64,000 nt of DNA from Aureibacillus halotolerans (GCF_004363045.1 NZ_SNYJ01000002.1:342020-406019), one strand, 5' to 3'; positions 43,527 to 52,599 are shown, numbered from the stretch's first letter. Notes: generated from the sequence alone by a model not told the origin. A program made the numbers and translations.

Positions 43527-44618
43527 ATGAAAAAACAAACCCCTGATTTCTTTTTGTTCTCGGTGACGATGCTTTTGCTCGCTATTGGCATCATCATGGT
43601 GTATAGTGCGAGTGCGATTTGGGCGGATTATAAATTTGATGACCCTTTTTTCTTTGCCAAACGGCAGCTTCTTTTTGCAGGTCTAGGGATCGTCGCAATG
43701 CTCTTTGTTATGCAAGTGGACTACTGGAATTGGCGATCGTGGTCCCTCGTCTTGCTTATCGTCTGCTTTCTACTTCTCGTGCTTGTTTTGATCCCTGGGG
43801 TCGGTCTTGTTCGAGGCGGGGCAAGGAGTTGGCTCGGCGTTGGCGCCTTTTCAATCCAACCCTCGGAGTTTATGAAATTAGCGATGATCGCTTTTTTAGC
43901 ACGCTTTTTAGCACAGCGGCAAAAGTACATTACGCAATGGCGAAAAGGGATGCTCCCTGTTTTAGGGCTTGTCTTTTTGGCGTTTGGCATGATTATGTTG
44001 CAACCGGATCTAGGCACTGGCACGGTGATGGTCGCTACTTGTATGGTGATGCTGTTTGCTGCCGGTGCGAAAATCAGGCACTTTATCATGCTTGGACTGC
44101 TAGGTGTTGTTGGTTTTGCGGGATTGGTATTATCTGCACCGTATCGAATTAAACGTATTACGTCCTTTATGGATCCCTGGTCAGATCCACTGGGGAGTGG
44201 ATTTCAAATCATTCAGTCATTGTATGCGATTGGCCCTGGTGGTCTTTTAGGACTAGGCATTGGACAGTCACGACAAAAATACTTTTATTTACCCGAGCCT
44301 CAAACAGATTTTATTTTTTCAATTGTTGCTGAGGAATTGGGATTCATTGGTGGGGTGTTCGTTCTGTTGTTGTTTGCCATCATTCTATGGCGAGGGATAC
44401 GTATTGCCCTTGGCGCACCGGATTTGTATGGGGCATTCATCGCTTTGGGCATCTGTACAATGATTGCCGTTCAGGTGTTTATCAACATTGGCGTCGTTAC
44501 AGGGCTAATGCCAGTGACAGGAATTACACTTCCGTTTTTGAGCTACGGAGGGTCTTCTTTAATGCTAATGCTTGTTGCTGTGGGAGTGCTTCTTAATGTC
44601 AGTAAACACGCAAAATAA
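43527..44618 (+). CDS. spoVE: Sporulation SEDS protein SpoVE
   Basis: A 363-residue SEDS glycan polymerase with ten helices that makes spore cortex with SpoVD. ADYKFDDPFFFAKRQLLFAG near the start and LLGLGIGQSRQKYFYLPEPQTDFIF support SpoVE over FtsW, as does its position after murD. ATG 43527 fits AGAGGTG and the family start; ATG 43503 is upstream without a site. A CATACCTT at 43464-43471, inside the end of murD, resembles a sigma-E -10. murB follows after 21 bases; murG, expected here, is absent. Confidence 0.93.
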   Translation: MKKQTPDFFLFSVTMLLLAIGIIMVYSASAIWADYKFDDPFFFAKRQLLFAGLGIVAMLFVMQVDYWNWRSWSLVLLIVCFLLLVLVLIPGVGLVRGGARSWLGVGAFSIQPSEFMKLAMIAFLARFLAQRQKYITQWRKGMLPVLGLVFLAFGMIMLQPDLGTGTVMVATCMVMLFAAGAKIRHFIMLGLLGVVGFAGLVLSAPYRIKRITSFMDPWSDPLGSGFQIIQSLYAIGPGGLLGLGIGQSRQKYFYLPEPQTDFIFSIVAEELGFIGGVFVLLLFAIILWRGIRIALGAPDLYGAFIALGICTMIAVQVFINIGVVTGLMPVTGITLPFLSYGGSSLMLMLVAVGVLLNVSKHAK

Positions 44619-44639
44619 TACTTTCAGGAGTGTGAAGAT

Positions 44640-45539
44640 ATGACACAATTGGCGGCAGAGCTACAGCAAATTAACGACACAACTGTCCGACAAAACGAGT
44701 CGTTGCAAAAGCATACGTCACTTAAAATTGGTGGCCCTGCAGACATCCTCGTCATTCCTGGATCTATGGATGCCATAGGGGCAATTGTCGCCGTGTGCAA
44801 CGACCATAAAGTGCCTCTGTTTGTCATCGGACGGGGCTCGAACTTGCTCGTTCCTGATGAAGGAATCAGAGGCGTTGTTCTCAAGTTAGGCAAAGGAATG
44901 GATCATTACCAAAAAGAGGGTCAGCTTGTAACTGTAGGTGGAGGGTATCCTCTCGTAAGACTTGCTATGACGACAAGTAGAGACGGTCTCTCGGGATTTG
45001 AATTTGCAGGAGGCATTCCAGGGTCATTGGGTGGCGCAGTCTATATGAACGCGGGCGCGCATGGATCAGACATCTCGCAAGTGTTAAAAAGCGCGCGCGT
45101 TTTATTCAAGAACGGGGAAATAGCAGAGCTTTCGAACGAAGACATGCAGTTTGCCTATCGCACGACGGTGTTGCAGAAAAACCGCCCAGGAATTTGCCTT
45201 GAAGCAACGTTTGCACTTCAGCCAGGGGATGCGGATGAAATTACAGCCAAAATGGTTGCTAACAAAACCTATCGAAAAACAACACAACCTTATGAGTTTC
45301 CAAGTGCAGGAAGTGTTTTTCGTAATCCGTTGCCTGAATTTGCAGGGCATCTTATAGAACAAGCTGGATTAAAGGGCCATCAAATTGGTGGTGCTCAAGT
45401 GTCTGAGCAACATGCCAATTTTATTGTCAACGCAGGTGACGCAAAAGCAAATGATGTAAAAGCACTCATAAAATTCATTCAAGACACGATTTATGAAAAA
45501 AATGGCATCTCACTTAAAACGGAAATTGAAATCATTTGA
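44640..45539 (+). CDS. murB: UDP-N-acetylenolpyruvoylglucosamine reductase MurB
   Basis: An FAD enzyme that reduces UDP-GlcNAc-enolpyruvate to UDP-MurNAc with NADPH. The 299 residues include VIGRGSNLLVPDEG and GIPGSLGGAVYMNAGAHG (FAD binding), YRTTVLQ with the active-site Tyr, and SAGSVFRNP with the catalytic Ser. This is the type II (Bacillus) form. CAGGAGTGTGAAG precedes ATG 44640. Repeats follow instead of divIB. Confidence 0.97.
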   Translation: MTQLAAELQQINDTTVRQNESLQKHTSLKIGGPADILVIPGSMDAIGAIVAVCNDHKVPLFVIGRGSNLLVPDEGIRGVVLKLGKGMDHYQKEGQLVTVGGGYPLVRLAMTTSRDGLSGFEFAGGIPGSLGGAVYMNAGAHGSDISQVLKSARVLFKNGEIAELSNEDMQFAYRTTVLQKNRPGICLEATFALQPGDADEITAKMVANKTYRKTTQPYEFPSAGSVFRNPLPEFAGHLIEQAGLKGHQIGGAQVSEQHANFIVNAGDAKANDVKALIKFIQDTIYEKNGISLKTEIEII

Positions 45540-45804
45540 GACAGGAAGTTTCTAAACTGTGTTAAAATAGATGAATACCGAAAAAACGGTGAACGTGCGG
45601 TCAGCTGTTGATGAACGTTTGCTTTCCTTGTTGAGTTCCCTTGCAATGTCTAGGATATTCACTTAGAAAGTCAAATGGTCATTTTTCAGCTTGCTAGTTG
45701 TTTTTTCTACATGATGACGGCGAATGGGCCGTTTTTCTTTCGTTTTATCTGGCATTTTGTAAAACTGATCTTTTTTTATAATGACACGCTGGTTGTGTCT
45801 GATT

Positions 45805-45925
45805 AGAAGCAAGGTGAGATAGATCGAGTGATTGACATCTTGAGAACAATACCTATTAAATTACTAGTTGAGTTCCCTTTTAACTTTTTCACTTCATAAA
45901 AAAATGAGTGCATCATTAAAAGCAG
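45805..45925 (+). repeat. Modules X and Y, first copies
   Basis: GCAAGGTGAGATAGATCGAG... (X) and ACTAGTTGAGTTCCC...ACTTCATAAAAAAATGAGTG (Y) recur at 46379-46420 and 46513-46560. Y ends in a small hairpin-like TTCATAAAAAATGA piece and runs straight into the left module of copy E. Confidence 0.75.
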
Positions 45926-46240
45926 TTATTAATGAGACTACAGAGGCAAAGAAAACACGATGAGGTCCTTTCGAATCGATGTTGCGCTTATGCCCTTCAG
46001 GGTGTAAAGAAAACAAGACCGCTTCGTCAAAATACTTCGCGTTCCGCGGGCACGGCTTCAGCTTCCTCGGAAAGCGAGCTTTCCTGCGGGATCTTCAGCT
46101 CGCGCTGTTCCACCCTAAAGGGTACAAGTGCAACATCGACTCAAAAAGACTTCGTCGTGTTTGCTTTGCCGCAGGAGTCTGCGTATTTTGACTACGCTGA
46201 TGTTTGTTTCTGCGTAAATTGTTTTTATTTTTTATTGGTC
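45925..46240 (+). repeat. Structured dispersed repeat, copy E, with 60-bp inverted repeats
   Basis: P1 is perfect: GTCAAAATAC (46026-46035) with GTATTTTGAC (46183-46192). P2 left TCCGCGG (46043) can reach CCGC-A-GGA (46169-46176), but a block of about 57 bases is inserted just before the right side. That block (46111-46170) is an inverted copy of the left module (45945-46004), 50 of 60 positions identical and nearly all differences transitions. Copy G carries the same insertion. Confidence 0.88.
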
Positions 46241-46327
46241 TCGTATATCGAGTAAGAAAGCATTTTAAGGCGCGATTGCTTACCAAGCAAGACAAGTATT
46301 GTTTCATGCAAAGTGTTACTTCACCTT

Positions 46328-46420
46328 GTGCAGTATTGATGCAACGATGGAATTCGGGGCTGGCAGTGCTTGAGTGAACGCAAGGTGACATAGATCAATT
46401 GACATCTTGTGAGCAACTTT
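46328..46420 (+). repeat. Module X, second copy
   Basis: GCTGGCAGTGCTTGAGTG through ACATAGATCAATT (46359-46400) matches the complement of 52431-52472 at 37 of 42 positions. GTGCAGTATTGAT (46328-46340) also recurs on the minus strand near 52526. Confidence 0.75.
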
Positions 46421-46509
46421 TGCTGTAACCAATAAAATAGATTACTTATGCTCACGATCCTATTTTTTTTTAAAATCGTTTTTCAGTATCGAAGCGGACC
46501 TCTAATTGT

Positions 46510-46700
46510 TAAATCACTAGTTGAGTTCCCTTTTCACTTCATAAAAAATGAGTGCATTATTATAAACAGCCACTAGCGAGACTCCAGCGGCAAAGAAATC
46601 ACGATGAGGTATTTCCGAGTCTCTGATGCACTTGTACCCGTAAAAAGGGTGGAAAAGCGAGCTAAGCGAGTGTATGGCAGCTTGTATAAAAAGTAACCAT
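46510..46700 (+). repeat. Module Y second copy with partial structured repeat (copy F)
   Basis: ACTAGTTGAGTTCCCTTTTC and ACTAGCGAGACTCCAGCGGC repeat the start of copy E. After CACTTGTACCC the core is missing, and the sequence ends in GTGTATGGCAGCTTGTATAA, the same tail as copy A. Confidence 0.7.
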
Positions 46701-46756
46701 AAAATGAAGGTTTGCCCAGCTATATAGGCGTATCTCCCGAATGTAAGGTACTAAAG

Positions 46757-46785
46757 TTGAGTTAATATATTGTGTGTTGTCCAAT
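46757..46785 (+). promoter_or_regulatory. Possible sigma-A promoter of divIB
   Basis: TTGAGT, 17 bases, TCCAAT. Each hexamer matches four of six consensus positions. It lies about 40 bases before the divIB start, after the repeats that separate divIB from murB. Confidence 0.35.
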
Positions 46786-46826
46786 TCATTGTTCAATTGT
46801 GTTTGTGAATTAAAGGGGGCTGTAGT

Positions 46827-47627
46827 GTGGAAAATGAAAAGAAAGTATACAACATTGAGGACCGCATTCCAAATCTGAAAAAACATCGAAAACGAAAAGC
46901 CAATCGGATGCTTATACTGTATGTGTCTGTGTTTTTCCTACTCATTTCAGCGATACTCTACTTTCAATCCCCTTTTAGTCATGTGCAGTCTATTTATGTT
47001 TTTGGAGAGCATTATGTATCAGAGGAAAACATAGTCCAGCTAAGTGGCCTTTCGGATGATGTCAGCTTTGTACAAGTAGATCCAGACACCGTCGCTACCC
47101 AAATTGAAGCGCACAAAGAGATCGATACAGTCTCTGTTACAAAAGAGTTCCCAAACACAGTTCGCATTGAAGTGACTGAGCACCAGCGACTTGCGTATTT
47201 AAAAAAAGATGGCTTATTTCATCCGCTGCTGGATAACGGAACGATGTTAGACGCCCTGCCAGAGGAAACAGTACCCTCAGCTGCCCCGTTGCTCGTCGAT
47301 TGGACAGATGATGAGGCGCTTAAAATTATCGCAGCAGAGTTGGAAAATGTTCCTGGAATTGTATTAAATGCAATCTCAACGGTCACTTATGCCCCTACTG
47401 ACGACGAACCAATGCGTGTAATCGTTTATATGAATGACGGTCATGAGGTCCATACAGTAACAAAAGGGTTTGCACAAAAAATGGCAGACTATCCATCCAT
47501 TATTGCTCAGCTTGAAACTGACCAAAAAGGCATCATTTATTTGGATGTTGCGTCTTATTTTAAACCGTATGATCAAGAAGAGACATCTGAGCTTCCAAAT
47601 GAGGGGGATTCAAGTGATGCGGAATAA
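46827..47627 (+). CDS. divIB: Cell division protein DivIB (FtsQ homologue)
   Basis: A 266-residue bitopic division protein. A basic cytoplasmic tail (NLKKHRKRKANR) is followed by one transmembrane helix (about 28-47), then a POTRA domain (SHVQSIYVFGEHYVSEENIV ...) and a beta domain ending in an acidic tail. GTG 46827 is preceded by AAAGGGGG. It ends inside the first codons of ylxW (11-base overlap). Confidence 0.95.
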   Translation: MENEKKVYNIEDRIPNLKKHRKRKANRMLILYVSVFFLLISAILYFQSPFSHVQSIYVFGEHYVSEENIVQLSGLSDDVSFVQVDPDTVATQIEAHKEIDTVSVTKEFPNTVRIEVTEHQRLAYLKKDGLFHPLLDNGTMLDALPEETVPSAAPLLVDWTDDEALKIIAAELENVPGIVLNAISTVTYAPTDDEPMRVIVYMNDGHEVHTVTKGFAQKMADYPSIIAQLETDQKGIIYLDVASYFKPYDQEETSELPNEGDSSDAE

Positions 47628-48318
47628 GCTCCCGCAGAAGCTGTTATTGTTTTGCGTTATTGTCTCGCTAGGCTTCTTGCTCTCGTTTTCCTATCAGCAA
47701 ACGAAGAAAAGTCCAAAAGAGCAAGCAGTAAATGGCTGGGAAGAAGAGTATACCTTCAGACAGGAACTGATTGATCTGGAGGAAAAAAATCGCGAACTAG
47801 CAATGACTTTAGAAGAAAAGAAAAGTGATGTTCAGGAGTTGGAAGCAAGCTTCGCTGACCAAGAGTCAACACTATTTAATCTTGTTGAAGAGGTTGAGAA
47901 GCTGCGTATGTTTACGTCTAGTGTTGGGATTGAAGGAAGTGGTGTCGAAGTTCAGCTTTCTGATGCGTCTTACATACCGGATGAACAGAACGTCAATCAA
48001 TATCTCGTCCACGAAAGCCATATTCATAAAGTTGTTAATGAATTAAAAGCCTCAGGAGCAGAAGCCATTGCGATTAATGGTCATCGTCTACAACATGATT
48101 CCTATATTGTTTGCACGGGTCCAGTGATTACGATCGACGGCTACCAATCCGCTGCACCGTTTGTCATTACCGCTTTAGGTGACCCGGATGTACTTGAATC
48201 CTCTCTCCAGTTGCCGAACGGCGTTGTTGAACAACTTGTTTCTGACAATATTACGGTAAGAGTGGAACGGAAGGATACATATAAAATGACGCCTTACTTC
48301 ACAAAAGAGGAGGCGTAA
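47617..48318 (+). CDS. ylxW: DUF881 protein YlxW
   Basis: A 233-residue membrane-anchored protein: short N-terminal helix (LLLFCVIVSLGFLLSFSY), a coiled coil (about 45-95) and a DUF881 domain with EGSGVEVQLSDA and AEAIAINGHRL. Function unknown; possibly linked to the divisome by location. ATG 47617 overlaps divIB and follows GAGGGGG. Confidence 0.92.
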   Translation: MRNKLPQKLLLFCVIVSLGFLLSFSYQQTKKSPKEQAVNGWEEEYTFRQELIDLEEKNRELAMTLEEKKSDVQELEASFADQESTLFNLVEEVEKLRMFTSSVGIEGSGVEVQLSDASYIPDEQNVNQYLVHESHIHKVVNELKASGAEAIAINGHRLQHDSYIVCTGPVITIDGYQSAAPFVITALGDPDVLESSLQLPNGVVEQLVSDNITVRVERKDTYKMTPYFTKEEA

Positions 48319-48322
48319 TTCA

Positions 48323-49033
48323 GTGAAAAATGTAGTGATCACTTTCACTGTAGCTGTTGTTCTCGGACTGCTGCTTGCCGTCCAATTTAACACCTCTGAC
48401 CAGCCTGAACAAAGAGACACGAGAGACAGCTGGCAGCTTCGTGAAGATTTGCAGGAGGAGCAACAGCTCAGTATGAATCTACTTGACGAAATAACAAAAT
48501 ATGAAAACACAATTCGTTCTTATTCATCTAGGGAAGAGGTTTCTCGTGAAAAGGCGTTACGACAAACGCTGATGGAATTAAAAAAAGAAGCTGGACTTAC
48601 GGAAGTAAAGGGAAAAGGCATCGTACTTCGAGTCGATGTATTGTTTGACGAGAACCTCGTTGGTCTGCCTGTTGAAGAAGTGTCGCCAGTACTTTTGATT
48701 CGTCTTGTGAACGAATTGAACCGGTATGGTGCTGATGCGATTGACATTGCAGGACATCGCCTCGTATCGACCTCTCCAATTCGAACCGTGAATGGGGAAA
48801 CCTACGTAAACAATAAACCTCTACCACCGTATCCTTTTGAAATCAAGGTCATTACGGCCGAACCAGACAAATTGCATGCTCATATGATGTATTCAAAATC
48901 CGTAGATGAATTTGCTAGAGATAATTTTTCTTTGCATTCTAGTGTTCAAGATGAGGTCACTGTCCAACCTTATTCAGAGCTTATTCGAATGATCGGCATA
49001 ACACCTGTGGAGGAAGTAAAGGGGGAATCGTAG
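48323..49033 (+). CDS. ylxX: DUF881 protein YlxX
   Basis: A 236-residue paralogue of YlxW with the same plan: N-terminal helix, coiled coil, DUF881 domain (VKGKGIVLRVDVLFDEN; GADAIDIAGHRLVSTS). GTG 48323 follows AGGAGGCG, four bases after the ylxW stop. sbp begins one base after its stop. Confidence 0.92.
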   Translation: MKNVVITFTVAVVLGLLLAVQFNTSDQPEQRDTRDSWQLREDLQEEQQLSMNLLDEITKYENTIRSYSSREEVSREKALRQTLMELKKEAGLTEVKGKGIVLRVDVLFDENLVGLPVEEVSPVLLIRLVNELNRYGADAIDIAGHRLVSTSPIRTVNGETYVNNKPLPPYPFEIKVITAEPDKLHAHMMYSKSVDEFARDNFSLHSSVQDEVTVQPYSELIRMIGITPVEEVKGES

Positions 49034-49034
49034 C

Positions 49035-49406
49035 ATGTGGGTGCCATTAATCGGGTTCCTCATTGGCATATTTTTTGGGTTGTTTTCCGGCCTTTCAGTC
49101 CCAGAAGATTATGCAAACTATTTATCTATTGCTGTTCTAGCTGCCTTGGATACACTCTTTGGCGGAATCCGTGCTCATATGCAACAGGTTTTCGACAATG
49201 CCGTCTTTGTGAGCGGCTTCTTTTTTAATATGCTTTTAGCGGCAGGTTTAGCTTTTCTGGGTGTGCATATTGGTGTAGACTTATACTTAGCGGCGGTGTT
49301 TGTCTTCGGTGTTCGACTCTTTCAAAACATTGCTGTGATTCGTCGCTTGTTGCTTGCGAAATGGGCTGCGAATCGTGCACAAACCAATGGAAAAAAATCT
49401 ACATAA
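49035..49406 (+). CDS. sbp: Small basic protein Sbp (DUF1290)
   Basis: A 123-residue membrane protein of three or four helices with the conserved LDTLFGGIRAHMQ and VRLFQNIAVIRR. Its function is unknown; it precedes ftsA in Bacilli. GGGGGAATC supplies the ribosome site. Confidence 0.93.
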   Translation: MWVPLIGFLIGIFFGLFSGLSVPEDYANYLSIAVLAALDTLFGGIRAHMQQVFDNAVFVSGFFFNMLLAAGLAFLGVHIGVDLYLAAVFVFGVRLFQNIAVIRRLLLAKWAANRAQTNGKKST

Positions 49407-49627
49407 AAAAAGGGAAACAGATTCGTTTGTTGAATACATGTGTGTAACGATTTGATGACACAGGTTACAAATAGTGAATATTGAGCGAAAGTTTATAACG
49501 TATAACGCATTAGATGAGCAAATCGCCTCAAGTGAATAATAGGAATTTTTTCTTAGAGTAGCCCTATCATTCTCACTTGATATAGATGATTAATGTGATT
49601 CGCTTTACTCAAAGGAGGTGCCAAGGA
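49407..49627 (+). promoter_or_regulatory. ftsA upstream region
   Basis: The 221-base gap is AT-rich and probably holds ftsA promoters, as in B. subtilis where three (one sigma-H) drive ftsAZ. TTGATG-17-TGAATA (49452 onward) is a weak sigma-A candidate. I could not find a good sigma-H match. The AAAGGAGGTG ribosome site is very strong. Confidence 0.35.
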
Positions 49628-50914
49628 ATGAACAACAATGGGATTTATGTGAGCTTAGACATCGGTACGTCCAATGTAAAAGTCATCATCGGTGAACTGT
49701 CTGGTGATGTCCTGAATGTCATAGGAGTAGGTAATGTTGTCTCAAAAGGCGTACGCAAAGGATCGATCGTTGATATAGATGAAACGGTACTTTCCATCCA
49801 GAAAGCTGTAGAACAGGCCGAACGCATGGTCGGTGTTGAAATTAATCGCGTTATTGTAGGGATTGCTAGCAATCATATCCAATTGCTTCCTTGCCATGGT
49901 GTTGTTGCTGTAGCGAGTGAAAACCGTGAAATCTCTGACGATGATGTTGCTCGCGTGATTGATGCGGCTCAAGTAGTATCTATTCCTCCAGAGCGAGAAA
50001 TTATTGATGTCATCCCACAACAATTTATTGTGGACGGTTTGGATGAAATTAACGATCCAAGAGGCATGATTGGTGTTCGCTTAGAAATGGAAGGTACGAT
50101 CATTACCGGCTCAAACACAGTTTTACATAATACGCTACGGTGTGTAGAGCGAGCGGGCTTGGATATTATTGATATTTGTCTGCAACCGTTAGCGGCAGGG
50201 TCTGTAGCGCTTTCTAAGGATGAAAAAAACATCGGGGTAGCGCTCATAGATCTTGGCGGTGGCTCAACGACAGTTTCTGTGTTTGAAGAAGGCACCTTAC
50301 AGGTCACCTCGATGCTTCAAGTGGGGGGAGATCATATTACAAAGGACCTTTCTATTGGTCTTCGAACCACCACTGAAGAAGCAGAAAAAATGAAAAAAAC
50401 TTATGGGCACGCCTATTTTGATCACGCCTCTGATGAGGAAACGTTCGATGTTTCGATGATTGGAAGCAATCAGACGCAGACGTTTTCTCAGCTTGATATT
50501 GCTGAAATTATTGAAGCAAGACTTGAGGAATTATTTATAATGGTAGGCAAAGAGTTAACGGCTCTTGGGTATCCTCATTTGCCAGGAGGTCTGGTGCTTA
50601 CGGGTGGAGTCGCAAGCATGCCCGGCGTACTGGAACTGGTCCAGGATGTCACACAACACAATGTGAGAGTAGCGATTGCAGATTACATTGGCGTCCGTGA
50701 ACCACAATATACAACAGGGGTTGGTGTGATTCAATTCGCACACAGAAATATGAAAATCCAGGGGAAGGAAGTCGCAGCTTCCATCGCTACAGAAGAAAGC
50801 AATCGACCTGCCACGACGAAAAAGAAAAAAGCCCCTGCAGCAGAGCCTAAGGATAAAAACCAACCTGGGCTATCAAAAAAAGTGAAACACTGGTTTAACA
50901 ATTTTTTCGAGTGA
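49628..50914 (+). CDS. ftsA: Cell division protein FtsA
   Basis: The actin-like ATPase that tethers FtsZ to the membrane. The 428 residues have the phosphate-1 motif SLDIGTSNVKVIIGEL, SHS2 region, LIDLGGGSTTVSVFEEG and LTGGVASMPGV. The C-terminal amphipathic helix is LSKKVKHWFNNFFE, preceded by a Lys/Ala/Pro-rich linker. ATG 49628 follows the strong ribosome site; 14 upstream codons are rejected. Confidence 0.97.
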   Translation: MNNNGIYVSLDIGTSNVKVIIGELSGDVLNVIGVGNVVSKGVRKGSIVDIDETVLSIQKAVEQAERMVGVEINRVIVGIASNHIQLLPCHGVVAVASENREISDDDVARVIDAAQVVSIPPEREIIDVIPQQFIVDGLDEINDPRGMIGVRLEMEGTIITGSNTVLHNTLRCVERAGLDIIDICLQPLAAGSVALSKDEKNIGVALIDLGGGSTTVSVFEEGTLQVTSMLQVGGDHITKDLSIGLRTTTEEAEKMKKTYGHAYFDHASDEETFDVSMIGSNQTQTFSQLDIAEIIEARLEELFIMVGKELTALGYPHLPGGLVLTGGVASMPGVLELVQDVTQHNVRVAIADYIGVREPQYTTGVGVIQFAHRNMKIQGKEVAASIATEESNRPATTKKKKAPAAEPKDKNQPGLSKKVKHWFNNFFE

Positions 50915-50953
50915 CCGCGAATTTCGTGAGTAAATCGTTTAGGAGGATCTTAC

Positions 50954-52123
50954 ATGCTGGAGTTTGATACAAGTATGGACCAATTAGCAACGATCAAAGT
51001 GATCGGTGTTGGCGGTGGCGGAAGCAATGCTGTCAACCGCATGATAGAGCACGGGGTACAAGGGGTAGAATTTATCGCTGTAAATACAGACAATCAAGCG
51101 TTGAATCTATCAAAAGCTGAAGTGAAAATGCAAATCGGTGGGAAACTTACTCGTGGACTTGGCGCTGGAGCCAATCCAGATGTCGGAAAAAAAGCGGCTG
51201 AAGAAAGCAAAGAGCAGCTTGAAGAAGTATTAAAAGGCGCCGATATGGTGTTTGTAACGGCAGGTATGGGAGGCGGCACGGGAACAGGCGCTGCTCCTGT
51301 AATTGCATCGATTGCAAAAGAACTTGGCGCTCTCACGGTAGGTGTAGTCACACGTCCATTTACGTTTGAAGGTCGCAAGCGTGCGAACCAAGCGAGCGGT
51401 GGCATTGGGGCAATGAAGGAAAAGGTAGATACACTCATTGTCATTCCAAACGACCGACTGCTCGAAATTGTTGATAAGAACACACCGATGCTTGAAGCCT
51501 TCCGAGAAGCAGACAATGTCTTGCGTCAAGGGGTTCAAGGCATATCGGATTTAATTGCGACGCCAGGTTTAATTAACCTCGACTTTGCTGATGTAAAAAC
51601 CATTATGTCGGATCGTGGGTCTGCGCTAATGGGCATTGGAATCGCGACAGGTGAGAATCGTGCCGCTGAGGCAGCGAAAAAGTCCATTTCCTCACCACTG
51701 CTTGAGACGTCTATTGATGGCGCTCAAGGGGTAATTATGAATATTACTGGTGGTACGAACCTTAGCTTGTATGAGGTTCAGGAAGCTGCTGATATTGTTG
51801 CGCAAGCCTCTGACCTAGAGGTTAATATGATTTTCGGTTCCGTCATTAATGAAGAACTGAAGGACGAAATTGTTGTCACTGTCATTGCGACAGGATTTTC
51901 GGACAAGGATTTAGAACAACAGCCAAAAAGTCAAAGGACGCCACAGCGTTCTCAGGCAACTGGTCCTTCAGCGAATCAAAAGTTTCGCAATCCACCACAG
52001 GAACAAGCGCAGTCAACAGAGGAGCCGCGTGAACAAAGCCGCCCTCAGCAAGGATACCAGCAACAAGAGGATACGCTTGATATTCCGACATTCCTTCGCA
52101 ATCGCAACCGTCGCAAAAAATAA
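50954..52123 (+). CDS. ftsZ: Cell division protein FtsZ
   Basis: The tubulin-like GTPase of the Z ring. The 389 residues carry [14 protein letters not shown], the tubulin signature [13 protein letters not shown] (about 105-117), the T7 loop [11 protein letters not shown], a Gln-rich linker of about 60 residues, and the C-terminal peptide [14 protein letters not shown] that binds FtsA and SepF. TAGGAGGATC precedes the ATG. A terminator follows. Confidence 0.98.
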   Translation: MLEFDTSMDQLATIKVIGVGGGGSNAVNRMIEHGVQGVEFIAVNTDNQALNLSKAEVKMQIGGKLTRGLGAGANPDVGKKAAEESKEQLEEVLKGADMVFVTAGMGGGTGTGAAPVIASIAKELGALTVGVVTRPFTFEGRKRANQASGGIGAMKEKVDTLIVIPNDRLLEIVDKNTPMLEAFREADNVLRQGVQGISDLIATPGLINLDFADVKTIMSDRGSALMGIGIATGENRAAEAAKKSISSPLLETSIDGAQGVIMNITGGTNLSLYEVQEAADIVAQASDLEVNMIFGSVINEELKDEIVVTVIATGFSDKDLEQQPKSQRTPQRSQATGPSANQKFRNPPQEQAQSTEEPREQSRPQQGYQQQEDTLDIPTFLRNRNRRKK

Positions 52124-52133
52124 TGAATACAAG

Positions 52134-52172
52134 AAACGGCCAGACATTCGTATGTCAATGGCCGTTTTTTTG
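52134..52172 (+). terminator. Terminator after ftsZ
   Basis: AAACGGCCA and TGGCCGTTT form a 9-bp stem with an inner ACAT/ATGT pair, then seven Ts. Confidence 0.88.
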
Positions 52173-52194
52173 TCCTCTTCTCCCTTTTCCTTCA

Positions 52195-52280
52195 CGTCTC
52201 ATCGTGTTTTCTTTTCACCGCGATCGTGTTTTCTTTGCCGCTGGAGTTTCGCTAGTGGCTGCTTTTAATGATGGACTCAC
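52195..52280 (-). repeat. Left-module fragment of the structured repeat
   Basis: The complement reads CATTAAAAGCAGCCACTAGC then AAACTCCAGCGGCAAAG and AACACGATC, with the AAAACACGAT piece repeated. It matches the left flank of copies E and F but has no core. Confidence 0.7.
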
Positions 52281-52430
52281 TTTTAATGATTTGATCACAA
52301 TAAAAAAAGACTCTTTTAGTGATTTAGGGGATAGAAGTCAGCTTCGTTACTGAAAGACATTCTTTTAGAAAATAAAGGATCGAGAACATTGACACTTTTA
52401 TATTTACTGAATACAGCAGGCGTCGTCTTG

Positions 52431-52540
52431 AATTGTTCTATGTCACCTCGCGTCCACTCAAGCATAGCCAGCGTTGATGTTGGTTTTGCACTACGCAAGT
52501 TCTCTAAACATAAGTCCACCGCTGATCAATACTGCACTAG
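52431..52540 (-). repeat. Module X, third copy
   Basis: The complement of 52431-52472 matches 46359-46400 at 37 of 42 positions (GCTTGAGTGGACGCGAGG). ATCAATACTGCAC at about 52526 is the complement of a 13-base word upstream of the second copy. The spacing between these two words differs, so internal DNA was gained or lost. Confidence 0.7.
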
Positions 52541-52599
52541 AAGATCCAACTTGCATGAAGCGATCCACTTCCTTGTCTTGTTTGGGTGCGACACGCCTT

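Larger units (their letters stand above)
45540..46826. other. 1.29 kb repeat mosaic between murB and divIB
   Basis: No credible gene is present. From left to right there is a weak terminator (ACGGC/GCCGT with five Ts at 45717-45736), module X (45805-45850), module Y (45858-45925), structured repeat copy E (45925-46240), a second module X (46328-46420), a second module Y (46510-46570), partial copy F (46540-46700) and a possible divIB promoter (46757-46785). The X-Y-repeat order occurs twice, which suggests a segmental duplication of about 0.6 kb. In B. subtilis murB and divIB are adjacent. Confidence 0.75.

Noticed and set aside
45932-46255. 107-codon frame rich in Arg/Ser across structured repeat copy E
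   Set aside because: The same odd peptide pieces (RQRKHDEV, SAGTASASSES) appear in frames through other copies, in whichever frame is open. There is no ribosome site, and the DNA evolves to keep stems, not codons.
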